DNA of 64,000 nucleotides from Atopsyche davidsoni (taxonomy: Eukaryota > Arthropoda > Insecta > Trichoptera > Hydrobiosidae), in NCBI GenBank assembly GCA_022113835.1, contig JAILWY010000012.1, positions 6,448,001-6,512,000 of the forward strand, read 5' to 3'. The position numbers and the translations under genes are program-made. Positions 50,153 through 61,182 of the stretch are shown here, in pieces; position 1 is the stretch's first letter; the number at the start of each line of letters is the position of its first letter. Under the pieces are notes generated by a model. It made no database searches. It had not been told where the DNA came from and saw only the letters and a program-made list of their open reading frames with translations.

Positions 50153-53100
50153 TCATGCAAATGTAATATAATGGGAAAGGTTATTTTCATCAAGAGCTGT
50201 GATGAATCTGACTTGCCCACCGGGTCCCAATATTTTTATCGGTTGAAGATATTCTTCGGAATCAACCATGTTTTCTGTTTCAGCTGTGATAGTCAAGCTC
50301 TCGCCGAGATCCTAAAATTGATAAGAGATAAATTGTATTTACAGAATTGCTCAGGTGCCTTCATTTAGCTAGGTCTGGGTAAACCATGTATTCTATCAAT
50401 GCACAGTGGTTAATTTGCAGAAAATTTAGAAATGTATTATAAATTTTGTATACTTACTCCTACATCTGTCTTATCACTTAATTGTACAGGAATAATTTCA
50501 CCATCTTCCGTAGTAACCTTTAAAAAAATGTCACAATATATATTTACATATAGTTGTAAAACATGATACTTATTATTCATACATGTATACTTATACATAC
50601 ATTTATACAAAGAAGCAACAATCTATGAATAAATTAGAAATGTGATAATTAAAGAAATTACAAACCTGAAGAGATTGTCCTCCATCTGGTGAACTGAAAG
50701 CCAACTGAGTTCCATCTTGCATTGTAAAGTGAATGGGATTTCCATCTTGATCAATTACCTGATGAATAATCATGTACAGAATGAGCATTATTAGGCAAAA
50801 ATTTGTGATTTCATGAAAATATCACACAATACAGCTCAATTGTGTATTAAGCAGGGTCTTACTGTATTTACAGATGAAATCATGTATTACCTGGTCAAAG
50901 AGTGCATTGCTGATAGGAGAACCAGGTTCTGAAGTCCTTTCGTCTTCTATAGATATTGTATTTTCAGTAACTAATTGGTTTGATTCAGTATCGTAGAGTG
51001 CATTCAAATCTTTAACCTCAGAGTCCTGTAATAAATAGTGAGGGTGTGAAAAAATAAAATATAAAAATTGTAACACACAAAAGAAATGTGTCAAAGAATT
51101 ATACTTTATTTATTATATGGTATGTTGGAGTTCCTTCTTCATCATCTCCGGTGGAATGGTAAGTCACATACACCACTCCATCCGTAGAGTCATTCATGTT
51201 ACCCATTATGCAACTGACAGAGTCTTCCATACGGACCACAGGAATGGTCTTCAAAACATCATTTTCACGGTGAGTCTAAAAATATACAAGATTTAATAGT
51301 AAGTACGTACATCACAAAATAGGTGATTGAAAATAATCACACTTTACAATTTCTGGTGATGAAATACAAATTGCACAACTTAAGCAATACATTTAGTAAA
51401 AAATATATTTGTATCTAAAACCTGAGTGGAACAAAGGCAATGAGATGTATTGATTAATCAAAATACATAAAGCGTAATCTCTAAGAAAAGTCATGAAAAA
51501 ATACAAATGAAACAGATAATTTACTACTACTACAGGTTATGAAAGAAGATAACGAATAATCAGTAAAAACTGTTCCGCTCAGTTCTTATTATGGTGTGGC
51601 CAACATCTATGCTGTATTAAATTTACCTTTTTATGTTTTGTTAAGTTGGAACAGTCCGCAAAGGACCTGGAGCAAATATTACAAGTGTACGGTCTCTCTC
51701 CAGAGTGTAAACGATAATGCTTCCTAAGAGCCCAACGCTCAGTGAAAGTCCTATCACATTGCGTGCAGGCAAAGGGTCTTTCTCCGCGATGCCTGCGTAT
51801 ATGGCATCTCCATGTTTCTTTACTCAAGAACCTGAATTAGGAAATAAAAATGATGAACGCACACAATAAATATAAATAATAATATAATTAGTGTCAATTT
51901 TCATACAATCACACTCTTGACACTCAACAGGCCTGTAACACATTAATGTGTTTTATCTCAACTATTGGTTTTTTTTTTACCATAAATATGAAAAAAAATC
52001 AAGTTTAATGCTTTCTTTACATTCTCTGAAAACTTTAATTGACGAGCGTGCTTAAAATAAAATATCAAAAATTATTTGACTTTAAATGTTAATCTTACCG
52101 TTTTCCGCAGTCTTGACATTGCCATGGTCTTTCCCCGCTATGTCGTTGGAGATGCAGCCGATGTTGGGAAGAAGTAGTGAAGCGCCTTTGACAGATCGAA
52201 CAGACATATGGCTTTTCTCCAGTGTGAATTCTCATATGTTCGGCAAGATTTCCATTTTGGCTGAATGATTTACCACAAACTGTACATTGGTACGGTTTCT
52301 GACCTGAAATCACAAGTAATAGAAGCATTTAACATTTATATATGAGTTGAAATTTTATAAAACATGTAAATAATGAATATTAACAGCATGCTTTATTTAT
52401 TTACGAAAGGAAAAAATTCAGCATTTATCACAAGTAAGTTTTAAAAATTGTTACCTGAATGCCAACGAAGATGTAAAGTGAGACTAGCTTTGTGTGCAAA
52501 CTGTTGATTGCAAATTTCGCAGCCAAACTTCTTTACTCCTGTATGTGTCGGTTGATGATTCATTAAATTGGCTTTTGTTTTAAAACTTGCATTGCATACC
52601 TAAAAAAGAAATTATTTTTTTCGGTTAAATTATCACTTTCGGATCAGAGGTTCCCAAAGTGGTCAATATCGACCCCCAGGGGTCGATTTCGCCCTGCAAA
52701 GGGTCGATGATAGCGAAAAATAAAATTGGGGGTCCATGAACTGTAAATGGGGGTCTACGAGAGTGAATCCCATTTAAGCGGATCATCACCAAAATTTAGA
52801 CATTTCGTAAATGTCATAATGCACCGAACACAGATTGTACCTATGTACTTTGAGACGAATCGAAACCCTGAAGCGTAGAAGTTCGTGCCAAATGCTTGAG
52901 AAACGAGACTTTCGGAATTGTAAAACTATACGGTCGTACCTTTTTGGAGCTTATGACATAAGAAGACGAACCATTACGATTGTGTTGCCTTTTTTTTAAA
53001 ATCATTTATAGGGGCTAAAAAAACTCGGATGGGCAGCGAACTAATTGGTTGTACGGAGCGCCGATGGGCGTAATAAAACAAATTGATTTGACAAATATTC

Positions 53101-55980
53101 CGAGAAAATAAGGACACCTGTACAACTTAGGAACGTGAGAACTTTGGTGACCGAGGACAGACAGACCCTTCCAAGGGAGACAGTTTTAAATCGAGAGCCA
53201 TTCAAGCCCAAAGTTACTATTTAAAAACATACAAAGCATTTTGTATGTTTTTAATTAATGTATTTTATTATACTTAAGATATTAAAATGGAATTCAACCA
53301 AGTATTCTCTGTCAAAAATATTGATTTTCTGAATGTTACTATATTTGCATTTTGTGTTTTTAATTAATAAAGGTATAATTAACTTTACATGTATTTTACC
53401 CTTTTCATTTTTAAACCCACTGTACAGTAAACCCTATGAAAGTGAGTTGTTCTATAAAAGATGTCAAAAATATGTTTGAAGTTAATGAATTTGTAAAAAA
53501 TCAATATTAGCAAGGCAGGGGGTCGACGAAAAACAGGAAAACTCGACAAGGGTTCGACGGGACAAAATAGTTTGGGAAACTATGATTTAGATCAAATGGC
53601 AACATAACTGGTACTTACCTTGCACACAAATGGCCTGTTTTCTGAATGAACAAGTTGATGTCTTTGCAAAAGTTGCCGATGCTTAAATGATCTATCACAT
53701 TTATTGCAAACAAAACGACGTCCGTTATTGTGCTCAGCTTCTTTGTGATAAATGACCGAAGATGGGTGATTTAATACCTGAAAAATTTATGAAACTCATT
53801 ATCGCTTATTTGATTTTTGGGGGGATTTAAATATATAGAAAGATTGAAAATTTTATATATTTTACTTCATAAAAACTTGATTTAAAAATAAGTTTTAAGT
53901 ACAGTAGAACCTCAATATAATCGACCTCTATTAAACAGACAAAAAATCTGGTCAAATGTAAAAAAAATTGAAAACGTTTTAAATGCGAAAATGTAAAACA
54001 TTTCGTAATTTTCAAGAGTTGATTATAAAAAAACAGCAAACTTCAAAAGTGCATACAAAAGTTGATTCCTTTTTAGTAGGATTACCGAAAGCAAGCGCGT
54101 CGATATCAAACAGCAACGTCACTTCATGACGAATGTCCGAAGACAATTATATAGAATTTTGTTTGTGTTTTGAATTTTTTAATTATGAGTGAGTTACTAG
54201 ACCTCGATAGCCAGGGCGAATGGGTTCATATCCCACCTGTGATCGATTGAGATTGAAATTACAAAAGTGTTATTGTTATCATTTTTCATGTGTAACAAGT
54301 TTATAAAACACAGCATTGGATTTAATTACCTTTCCACATAGATCGCAAGCGTATCCACGTTCAGCTTTAGGAAAATGTAAAAGCATATGTTGCTTAAGAG
54401 TAACTTGATATGGGAAAGATTTATCACACTGATCACATTTGAAAGGTTTTTGTCCGAGATGGGAAGCCTAAAACATGAAATTATTAATAATGATACCAGA
54501 AATATAATCAATTTATTAAAAATCATAAAATAGGTGTGCTTACTTTGATATGAACATCGCAACTTTGCTTGGAGTTGAACGATTTTGAGCATTGTGTGCA
54601 TTGGAATTTAGTGCCAATTTTAACACGTACCAGTTTGTCAGTGGAAGCTTCTTGCATTTCAATTTCTGCATGTTCTATGAACAAAGTAATAAAAATTTGA
54701 GCATATTATAAAATCATTTAATGATGATCATTATGATTAAATATAACAAATATTATTACCGATGAAGTCGACATTTACGTCAGGTGTATTATTATCTGGT
54801 ATGTCCTCAGTAATTTGGGTACTTTCAAAAATTTCTCCAACAGATTTTTCATCATTGTTCTCACTATTCACAACTGTATCATCACCAATAATGTTGTCTG
54901 TTTGCAGAACCGATTCGGTGGGTTCATTTTCAAAAAATAAATCGGGAACACATTCAACATTGGAGTCGACTACTTTGGAGAAATCATTGTCTTCACCAAT
55001 TTCTTCTGCCATTGCAGTAGTCTATGAAGCAAGAAAAATAAGCGATTAGTGTTGGATTGGCACATTAGAAATATACACATTGCATAAAATATAACATTAT
55101 TTACCACATCAGGTTCAACAGATTGTGACTCGAGAGCTTGTGAAGTATGATGGGTGGCAACATGCGACATATATTTCCCCAAGGAAGTAAACTCTAAAGA
55201 GCAGATGTTGCATGTTTGGCGAATAGATCGCCCCCGCCCTGAAAATAATGATGATAGTGATTTTTATGATCTCTGCTAAACATCACAAAAAAGAAATGAA
55301 TATGATCATAAAGTAAATTTTTTATGTAGGGTACCTGTTTTTTAACAATGTTGCTGATATTCCCGTAGTAAGTAGACATTTTTGGTCAACGAAATTCATT
55401 ATATAGATTTTTACAATTGTTAAACATTATATAGTGCGACCATCAATTTTAATCAAAAAAATAATTATCCCTTTAATGATAAAACCTGACTTGTTATAAA
55501 AGGTAAAAAAAGTATTCACCTCTTGGACGACCTCTGCCTTTGGCCTTATTGACAATGACAAGTTGACCTAATGATGTTCCATCAGGATTCTCCATGTGAC
55601 CAATTACCTCGTCTCCGTTGTTCCCTCCTTCCTTCATATCACTAAAAGGAGCCATAGCAGTTCGATCTTCTGATCCACCAGAATCACTTTCGTTTCCATC
55701 AATCACACCTTCCTCACGAAATATTCTTTCCAATTCCTTGCCCTAAATTACATTAAAATTACATATACATTCAGCTCTACTTAACAATCAACAATTTATG
55801 TTTATATGTTTTGCAAAGGAAATTAGATACCTGAACAGCTTCCTTGAATCGTTTGGGAGTTTTACGTCTTCTTTTCCTGCCATCAATATCAGTAGGAGAA
55901 TCTTCAACATCTTTGTTAAGTGACCCATGCTCATCTTCAACTTCTATTGCCTTTAAAATTAAAAAGAAATAAAATTTATA

Positions 55981-56025
<45 letters not shown>

Positions 56026-57963
56026 TTAACGCTTTACTCACCTCCTCAGGGACAGAAGGTGGTTTGAGCTTCTTAGGTGGTCTGCCTCTTTTTCGGCGAG
56101 GTTTTTCTAAGCCTTCGACCCGTAAAGTCACTGTATGATCAGGTGCATATAAACTGCCATCTTCCATAACTGATCACAAAAATTAATGCTTATTAAGAAT
56201 TTAAGTCAATAATGTACTATGGACATAAAAGAAAATATTCATACTTTGAACCAGTATTTCTTTATTATTATCATCTTGTAGAAGAGAGTTTTTTCCAGCT
56301 CTTTTTAAAGCCATTTGTGATCGGAGCAGCTCGCGAAGTACCATCTAAGAGTGATAAAAGATTTTTTAGATTTTCATGAAATAACCCAGTGACAGCTTTC
56401 AAATGAACGAAGAAAATCAGAATTTACTTGTCCTCCCACAATAAGTTCCAAAAATTGTACAGTAGCTTCAAGTTGTATATTACACCCTGGACAAATGGTG
56501 CGAGGTAGTTTTCCATCATCATTGACCTGAAATTAAATTAAAATTACCCTTTTTGTAGCATATGAAAATAAATTACATTATAAATTATATTTTTTAATTA
56601 ACCAATATAACTATATGATATTTTTGAGTATAATACTGATGGATTATCAAACAGAGGCATTATTAAAACAACTCTCTGTTTGATAATGCCAACGTGAAAG
56701 GTTGTCGAAACCGGTCACAAATAAAAACGAACATGTGGAAAATCACTAAGTATTTTACTCAAAAATATTAAAATGGAATTCCACCAAGTACAAAGTCAAA
56801 AATATTGAATTTCAATATAACTATATATTGCCATACTGTTCACTATCAAAATGGAATTATTTTTTTATGTACATGGTAACATTAACATAAAAAATAAATA
56901 AACTGTCAATGTCATAAAGACAAACATAGGTTATAAAGTTTTACTTTTTAAATATTTAAAAAATAATGATGTTATTTGTGATGATTTTAATATGTTTATT
57001 GATTATTATCTCTATATTTTTTATAATACGTGTGATTTTTTACTTGCAATATATAAATGAAAAATCAAATCGTCATGTGAAAAAACTGAGGACCATTATT
57101 TGTATTGGTTCAGGTGGTCATACAGCTGAAATGATAAGGATATTGCAGAATCTGAACAGTAAATCGTACAACCCTCGACTCTACATCATGACGCACAGCG
57201 ACACGACAAGTGAAGCAAAAGTTAGGAAATTTGAAAATGAGATTGGGAATGAAACAAAGCACTTTTCTATTGCCAAAATACACAGGAGCCGCCAAGTTCT
57301 CCAAAGCTATATTTCTTCTGTATGGAGTACTTTATATTCTACGATAACATCCATTCCAATAGTTTACACATTTAAACCGGAGGTTGTCATATGCAATGGA
57401 CCTGGGACATGTATACCAATATGCATTATTGTATTCTTTTTTAATGTTATGTTCATGGCAGACTGTAAAATTGTTTTTATTGAGAGCATATGTAGGGTAA
57501 GAACATTGTCACTGAGTGGCAAAATACTGAGATATATTGCTAATGTTTTTGTGGTTCAATGGGAACACCTTTTGACAATTTCGTCTAGATTTTTGTACCT
57601 CGGAAGATTATCATGATATGTTATTATAACTGTTATCAAATTAATTTATATGTACGAATATAGAAGCTATTTACAAACAATACTTTAGTTTTTATACATT
57701 TAAATATATATTGTTGTTTTTTTAACTTATAAGTAATTATTATGATTTTTCAGTAGGAAATATGACATTTTGTAGCACTGTAGTCAAGATGCCATCTCTT
57801 TAGCACTATTATTTTACGATATTCTTACCTTCAATGGTAAATATTTGTTGATGAGGAGGCTTAAATCAGATTCATCTTCATTGTTTTCATATAATAAGGT
57901 TCCACTTGGATTTTCTTCGGCACAAAGTCGACATAATGTAGAATAATATAACGTAACTTCCAT
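50153..57963 (-). CDS. ZAD / AT-hook / 12 x C2H2 zinc-finger protein
   Basis: Nineteen exons join to 933 aa: 57829-57963, 56428-56526, 56245-56344, 56042-56169, 55831-55950, 55520-55742, 55105-55238, 54760-55021, 54544-54674, 54330-54467, 53619-53777, 52455-52599, 52099-52303, 51627-51831, 51105-51275, 50891-51025, 50666-50758, 50458-50517 and 50153-50311. The N terminus is a ZAD dimerisation domain (CRLC at 11-14, CPGC at 57-60). Two AT-hooks follow (RKRGRPPKK about 137-145, KGRGRPRGRGR about 262-272), then one C2H2 finger (about 278), an acidic stretch (about 314-400), eleven more fingers to about 730, several with TGEKPY-type linkers, and a 200-residue tail without fingers. It is probably a nuclear DNA-binding factor; its targets are unknown. 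Met 57963 starts the ZAD, and an upstream in-frame Met (58029) is possible. I assign no ortholog. Confidence 0.9.
52645..53584. mobile_element. Non-autonomous hAT element in a ZAD-gene intron
   Basis: The left end CAGAGGTTCCCAAAGTGGTC and the reverse of the right end, CATAGTTTCCCAAACTATTT, match the CAGNGGTTCCCAAAC-type termini common in hAT elements. Flanking 8-mers (TTTCGGAT and ATTTAGAT) agree at 5 of 8 positions, consistent with an aged 8-bp target duplication. The 940-bp interior is GC-raised at both ends (GGGGGTC-type words) with no transposase frame. It lies within intron 11 of the ZAD gene, away from splice sites. Confidence 0.82.
53901..53960. repeat. Possible pogo/Tc1-like terminal repeat, single end
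   Basis: CAGTAGAACCTCAATATAAT resembles the CAGTNGAACCTCGNTATAA-type termini of pogo-like elements. I could not find the opposite end nearby, so this is a weak call. Confidence 0.3.
54190..54250. repeat. Degenerate tRNA-like B box in intron
   Basis: GGGTTCATATCCCACCTG resembles a Pol III B box within a T arm (GGTTCRANYCC) and may be an old SINE remnant in intron 10 of the ZAD gene. There is no A box or tail to confirm it. Confidence 0.25.
55977..56014. repeat. (TA)n microsatellite inside a 91-bp intron
   Basis: A TA run with one G interruption fills much of ZAD-gene intron 4 (55951-56041). Confidence 0.9.
56643..56815. repeat. Retroelement-like fragment with hairpin and hammerhead-like motif
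   Basis: A perfect 14-bp inverted repeat (ATTATCAAACAGAG at 56643-56656, complement at 56674-56687) is followed by TTTGATAATGCC, a small hairpin and GTCGAAACCGGTC, a layout reminiscent of a hammerhead ribozyme core. Further on, 56765-56810 resembles 53279-53325 inside the hAT element (shared ATATTAAAATGGAATTC and CAAAAATATTGA). Penelope-like origin is only a guess. Confidence 0.4.
56966..57616 (+). CDS. ALG14: ALG14, membrane subunit of UDP-GlcNAc transferase
   Basis: A single-exon frame of 216 aa, the usual ALG14 length. An N-terminal hydrophobic anchor (residues 1-28) is followed by the glycosyltransferase-B motif ICIGSGGHTAEM (about 46-56), LYIMTHSDTTSEAK, and VVICNGPGTCIPI with VFIESICRVRTLS. 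In the ER membrane ALG14 recruits the catalytic partner ALG13 to the cytosolic face, where the pair adds the second GlcNAc to the dolichol-linked N-glycan precursor. The gene lies wholly inside intron 1 (56527-57828) of the ZAD gene on the opposite strand. Start choice: ATG codons at 56966 and 56969 are adjacent; I used the first. Confidence 0.95.
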   Translation: MMLFVMILICLLIIISIFFIIRVIFYLQYINEKSNRHVKKLRTIICIGSGGHTAEMIRILQNLNSKSYNPRLYIMTHSDTTSEAKVRKFENEIGNETKHFSIAKIHRSRQVLQSYISSVWSTLYSTITSIPIVYTFKPEVVICNGPGTCIPICIIVFFFNVMFMADCKIVFIESICRVRTLSLSGKILRYIANVFVVQWEHLLTISSRFLYLGRLS

Positions 57964-58319
57964 GATGGCGACGATACACTCACTTGACTCGTCAACTCGT
58001 GCTCTGTCATAGAGAACGCCCATATGCAATTTTTCTTATTGCAACATTGCCATTAAACACTTGTGAAAATATTTATAGAAATTTCATGTAAAATGTAATG
58101 TTTAAAAAATAAAAACGAGTGAACGTCTGAAACGTGTTTTATTACTGGAATAAAATATTAACTAGTAAAACTATCAATTAATGTATGATATTTTTTTTTC
58201 TGCGCTGGCAGCACAAATTAGTCTTTCCTTTTAGATCTTAGTTCTTTTCCGGTTACGCTCAACAGGGTGACGGCCGTATTTTAAGATTAGGGGTGTGAAA
58301 TCTTAATCCATCTTCCAAA
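57964..58319. promoter_or_regulatory. Divergent promoter of ZAD gene and TCTP, with candidate 5' TOP
   Basis: The start codons diverge across 356 bp. Pyrimidine tracts CTTTCCTTTT (58223-58232) and CTTTTCC (58244-58250) lie 70-100 bp before the TCTP ATG. TCTP mRNAs in other animals begin with a 5' terminal oligopyrimidine tract that ties translation to TOR signalling, so one of these tracts may mark the cap site. Which one is not decidable by eye. Confidence 0.45.
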
Positions 58320-60510
58320 ATGAGAATCTACAAGGATATTATTACCGGTTAGTAATTATTGTTATATTTTGATTACTAGTTTTTTGAAAAAAAGTTAAGG
58401 CTTTTATTGCTCCGATGTCTGACGTTTCAATTTTGTGACAGTAACCTCTTTACAGAATCAAATGTTGGAAATCGTTTTCAGATGACTCATAGTTAAGCGA
58501 AGACGATTATTTTATATATGTATTAATTTTCTATAATATGTAGGTCAGGTTTCACGAGTGTTATCGAATTGTAAATAACCCATATGCGAATGACAGCTCC
58601 CATATATACATGTCAACTGTTCAGCTAAAACTTGAATTTTCATTATTCCAGGTGATGAGATGTTCTCTGACACGTACCGCATGAAGCTTGTCAACGAAGT
58701 TGTTTACGAAGTCACAGGCAAATTGGTCAGCAGATCGCAAGGAGAGATTTCTATTGATGGCTTCAATCCCTCCGCCGAAGAGGCTGACGAAGGAAGTGAA
58801 GCGGCGACTGAATCAGGAGTGGACGTAGTTCTGAACCACAGACTCGTTGAGTCCTATGCCTTCGGAGACAAGAAGTCTTACACTCTTTACCTGAAAGATT
58901 ACATGAAGACGTAAGTATTTGCCCTAATTACTTTTTGGCCATGTGGGCATCCATCTGCCAGCTGTCTATACTTTGCCACATACATATATGGAAGCTTTAG
59001 TCTGTCATAGTAGATATAATTATATGAATATTTTATTTTGTGTGACTATGATATAGAACATTTAATTAGTCACTTGTGATTTTTTTTTAAATTTAATGTG
59101 AACAAAACTAAGTGCTCTCAAATATGTTAAGAAGTATCGGTTGTGTTTTGTGTAATTGTCTATTACGGATAAGTCAATCAGATGCGTATTTATTACCCAT
59201 TACGGGCTTATTATATTTACTAATATGATTTTTGTGTAATTGCTTATTTTATAAATATCAAGCGGTGAACTCTGATCTCTGGTGTATATGATAATAATTA
59301 TGTTTTCTAATTAGGTAGTCATGTAAAATTTTATGCTGGCTTATTGGTTTATAACTGTTATGTGGTCCACCTCTTTTGTAGTTGGATCAAATCAATGATA
59401 CTACAGTACTAAATTATCGAGAACATAACTAAATTTTTATCACTGCAATACATATCTAAAATATAAATGTTTAAGTTCAGTTTTAACTATTTAATTTTAA
59501 TGCTATTTCGGTATTATTAAATTTATATTTACATATAGTATATATTAGCATCAGAAAAATTAAGCTATTAATTTAATACCATTTTGAAGTTATAGTATTT
59601 ATAGGCTCTTATATGGCCAACATATTGCGACATTTCAAATTCTCAGGCAAGTGATTCAAAATATTAAATATATTGAAAATATACTAAGAATACATCGAAA
59701 ATTCTTACTACCCAAGTCTTATGAACCTGTTCCAAGGTGTTATTGTTTTAATTATGCAAACTTCTGTTTGTTTTTGAGTTGAAAACATTTTTTTTGTTAA
59801 GACAACTTTATCTGATTTTATTTAAATATAAATAGGCCATCAATGTCCGAAAACCTATTTGCAGAAAACAACTGGTGTATGAACTTATTTTCTTGGATGT
59901 CAAGGCGCATTAAGGTTTGATTGATTTTCCAACAGTTTGGCTTCAGCACCGGAACTGAAACGTTGATCATTAATCAAAAATTGATATGACTTGGCACTGA
60001 GAAAAAAAATAATAACCTATGAAGGTCATAGAAACCTGCAAATAATTTAGTGTAACTTTCTATTGTTAAGCACTTACTAATACCGAAATATAATGCCTAA
60101 GCATTTCTTTTGGAGCTTTTTGTGCAATATTAATATAACCCATTTGCTTTATTGAAATTGGTATATCCATTTTCACGCAATGCAGTTATACAATTATGTA
60201 ATTTTTTTTGAATATTACTCTTTATTGTTTTTAATCTGCTTGTAACATTTTCTTTATTATTTTTGGTAAATATTTCAGGTTGGTTGAAAAGTTACAAAAG
60301 ACCGCTCCTAATGAAGTAGATGTCTTCAAGACCAATATGAATACAGTAATGAAGGACATCCTTAGCAGATTTAAGGAGCTGCAGTTCTTCACGGGAGAAT
60401 CCATGGACTGCGACGGTATGATAGCCCTGATGGAGTACCGTGAGGTGGACGGCCAGCAAATTCCGATCCTCATGTTCTTCAAGCACGGCCTTCTGGAGGA
60501 GAAATTCTAA
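58320..60510 (+). CDS. Tctp: Translationally controlled tumour protein (TCTP)
   Basis: Three exons (58320-58347, 58652-58910, 60279-60510) join to 172 aa, exactly the usual length. The frame starts MRIYKDIITGDEM. It contains the first TCTP signature region (DGFNPSAEEADEG), a helical hairpin (LYLKDYMKTLVEKLQK), and the second signature (FFTGESMDCDGMIALMEYRE), and it ends GLLEEKF. TCTP is an abundant cytosolic protein that supports growth, partly through the Rheb/TOR axis in flies, and acts in cell survival. The first exon holds only nine codons plus one base. A poly(A) signal AATAAA lies at 60796-60801, giving a 3' UTR of about 300 bp. Confidence 0.98.
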
Positions 60511-60978
60511 ACATCGAAAAGTTATTTTCTTTTCATATAACTGCATTAAGGTTTTTTAAGTTGCATTTTGTTTCATTTTTTGTCATCTGCTGTCTGTCAT
60601 CTTTGACATTTTTGAATGCATTTTATTTTGTGAAGTATTTTGTCTTAGTCTTCCGATGGCACGTGTCACGCCTTCCAGCCTCCAACACCGAATGCAATTC
60701 ACAATGCAGCTTATTAGACTGACTTTTCTTTTTTACTGTCGCTAAGGAGACCATTTTTATATTTGTATTTATTATGGAAGATGGAAAAGATCATCAATAA
60801 ACAAACAAACATCCCTAATACTCAATATCTCTTTAATTTTTATAATTTTTTCCTTCCTATCTGAGAAAAAGGCATTAAAATATAATGTTGACATCATATC
60901 GGAACTCTCCACTATGTGAGGGAACTTGATACCAAAGGGAAGGTCTATTGTGTTATGTTAGTTTTTGAATATGTAGAT

Positions 60979-61174
60979 CAGTCATGTCAAAGATACGGTC
61001 CGTGGGCCGCATCCGGCCCTCGAGCCGTATTAATATGGCCTGCGATCCCAATGTGGCACAGAAAGAAAAATCATGTTTTTTAGAGCTTTTAGACTTATTT
61101 TATTTGAATCTGGCCCCCCTACACATTCTAAATTTAATATATGGCCCTCTGCAAAATTGAGTTTGACACCTCTT
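60979..61174. mobile_element. hAT-type MITE with perfect 8-bp target duplication
   Basis: A 196-bp element with inverted ends. The left starts CAGTCATGTCAAAG, and the right, reversed, starts AAGAGGTGTCAAACTC. Immediately outside, ATGTAGAT occurs on both sides (60971-60978 and 61175-61182), the 8-bp duplication expected of hAT insertion. No coding capacity. The interior contains GGGCCGCATCCGGCCC-like words. It lies about 170 bp past the TCTP poly(A) signal. Confidence 0.9.
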
Positions 61175-61182
61175 ATGTAGAT

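Noticed and set aside
53901..53960. Complete pogo-like element
   Set aside because: Only one terminal-repeat-like sequence is visible; no opposite end or transposase was found.
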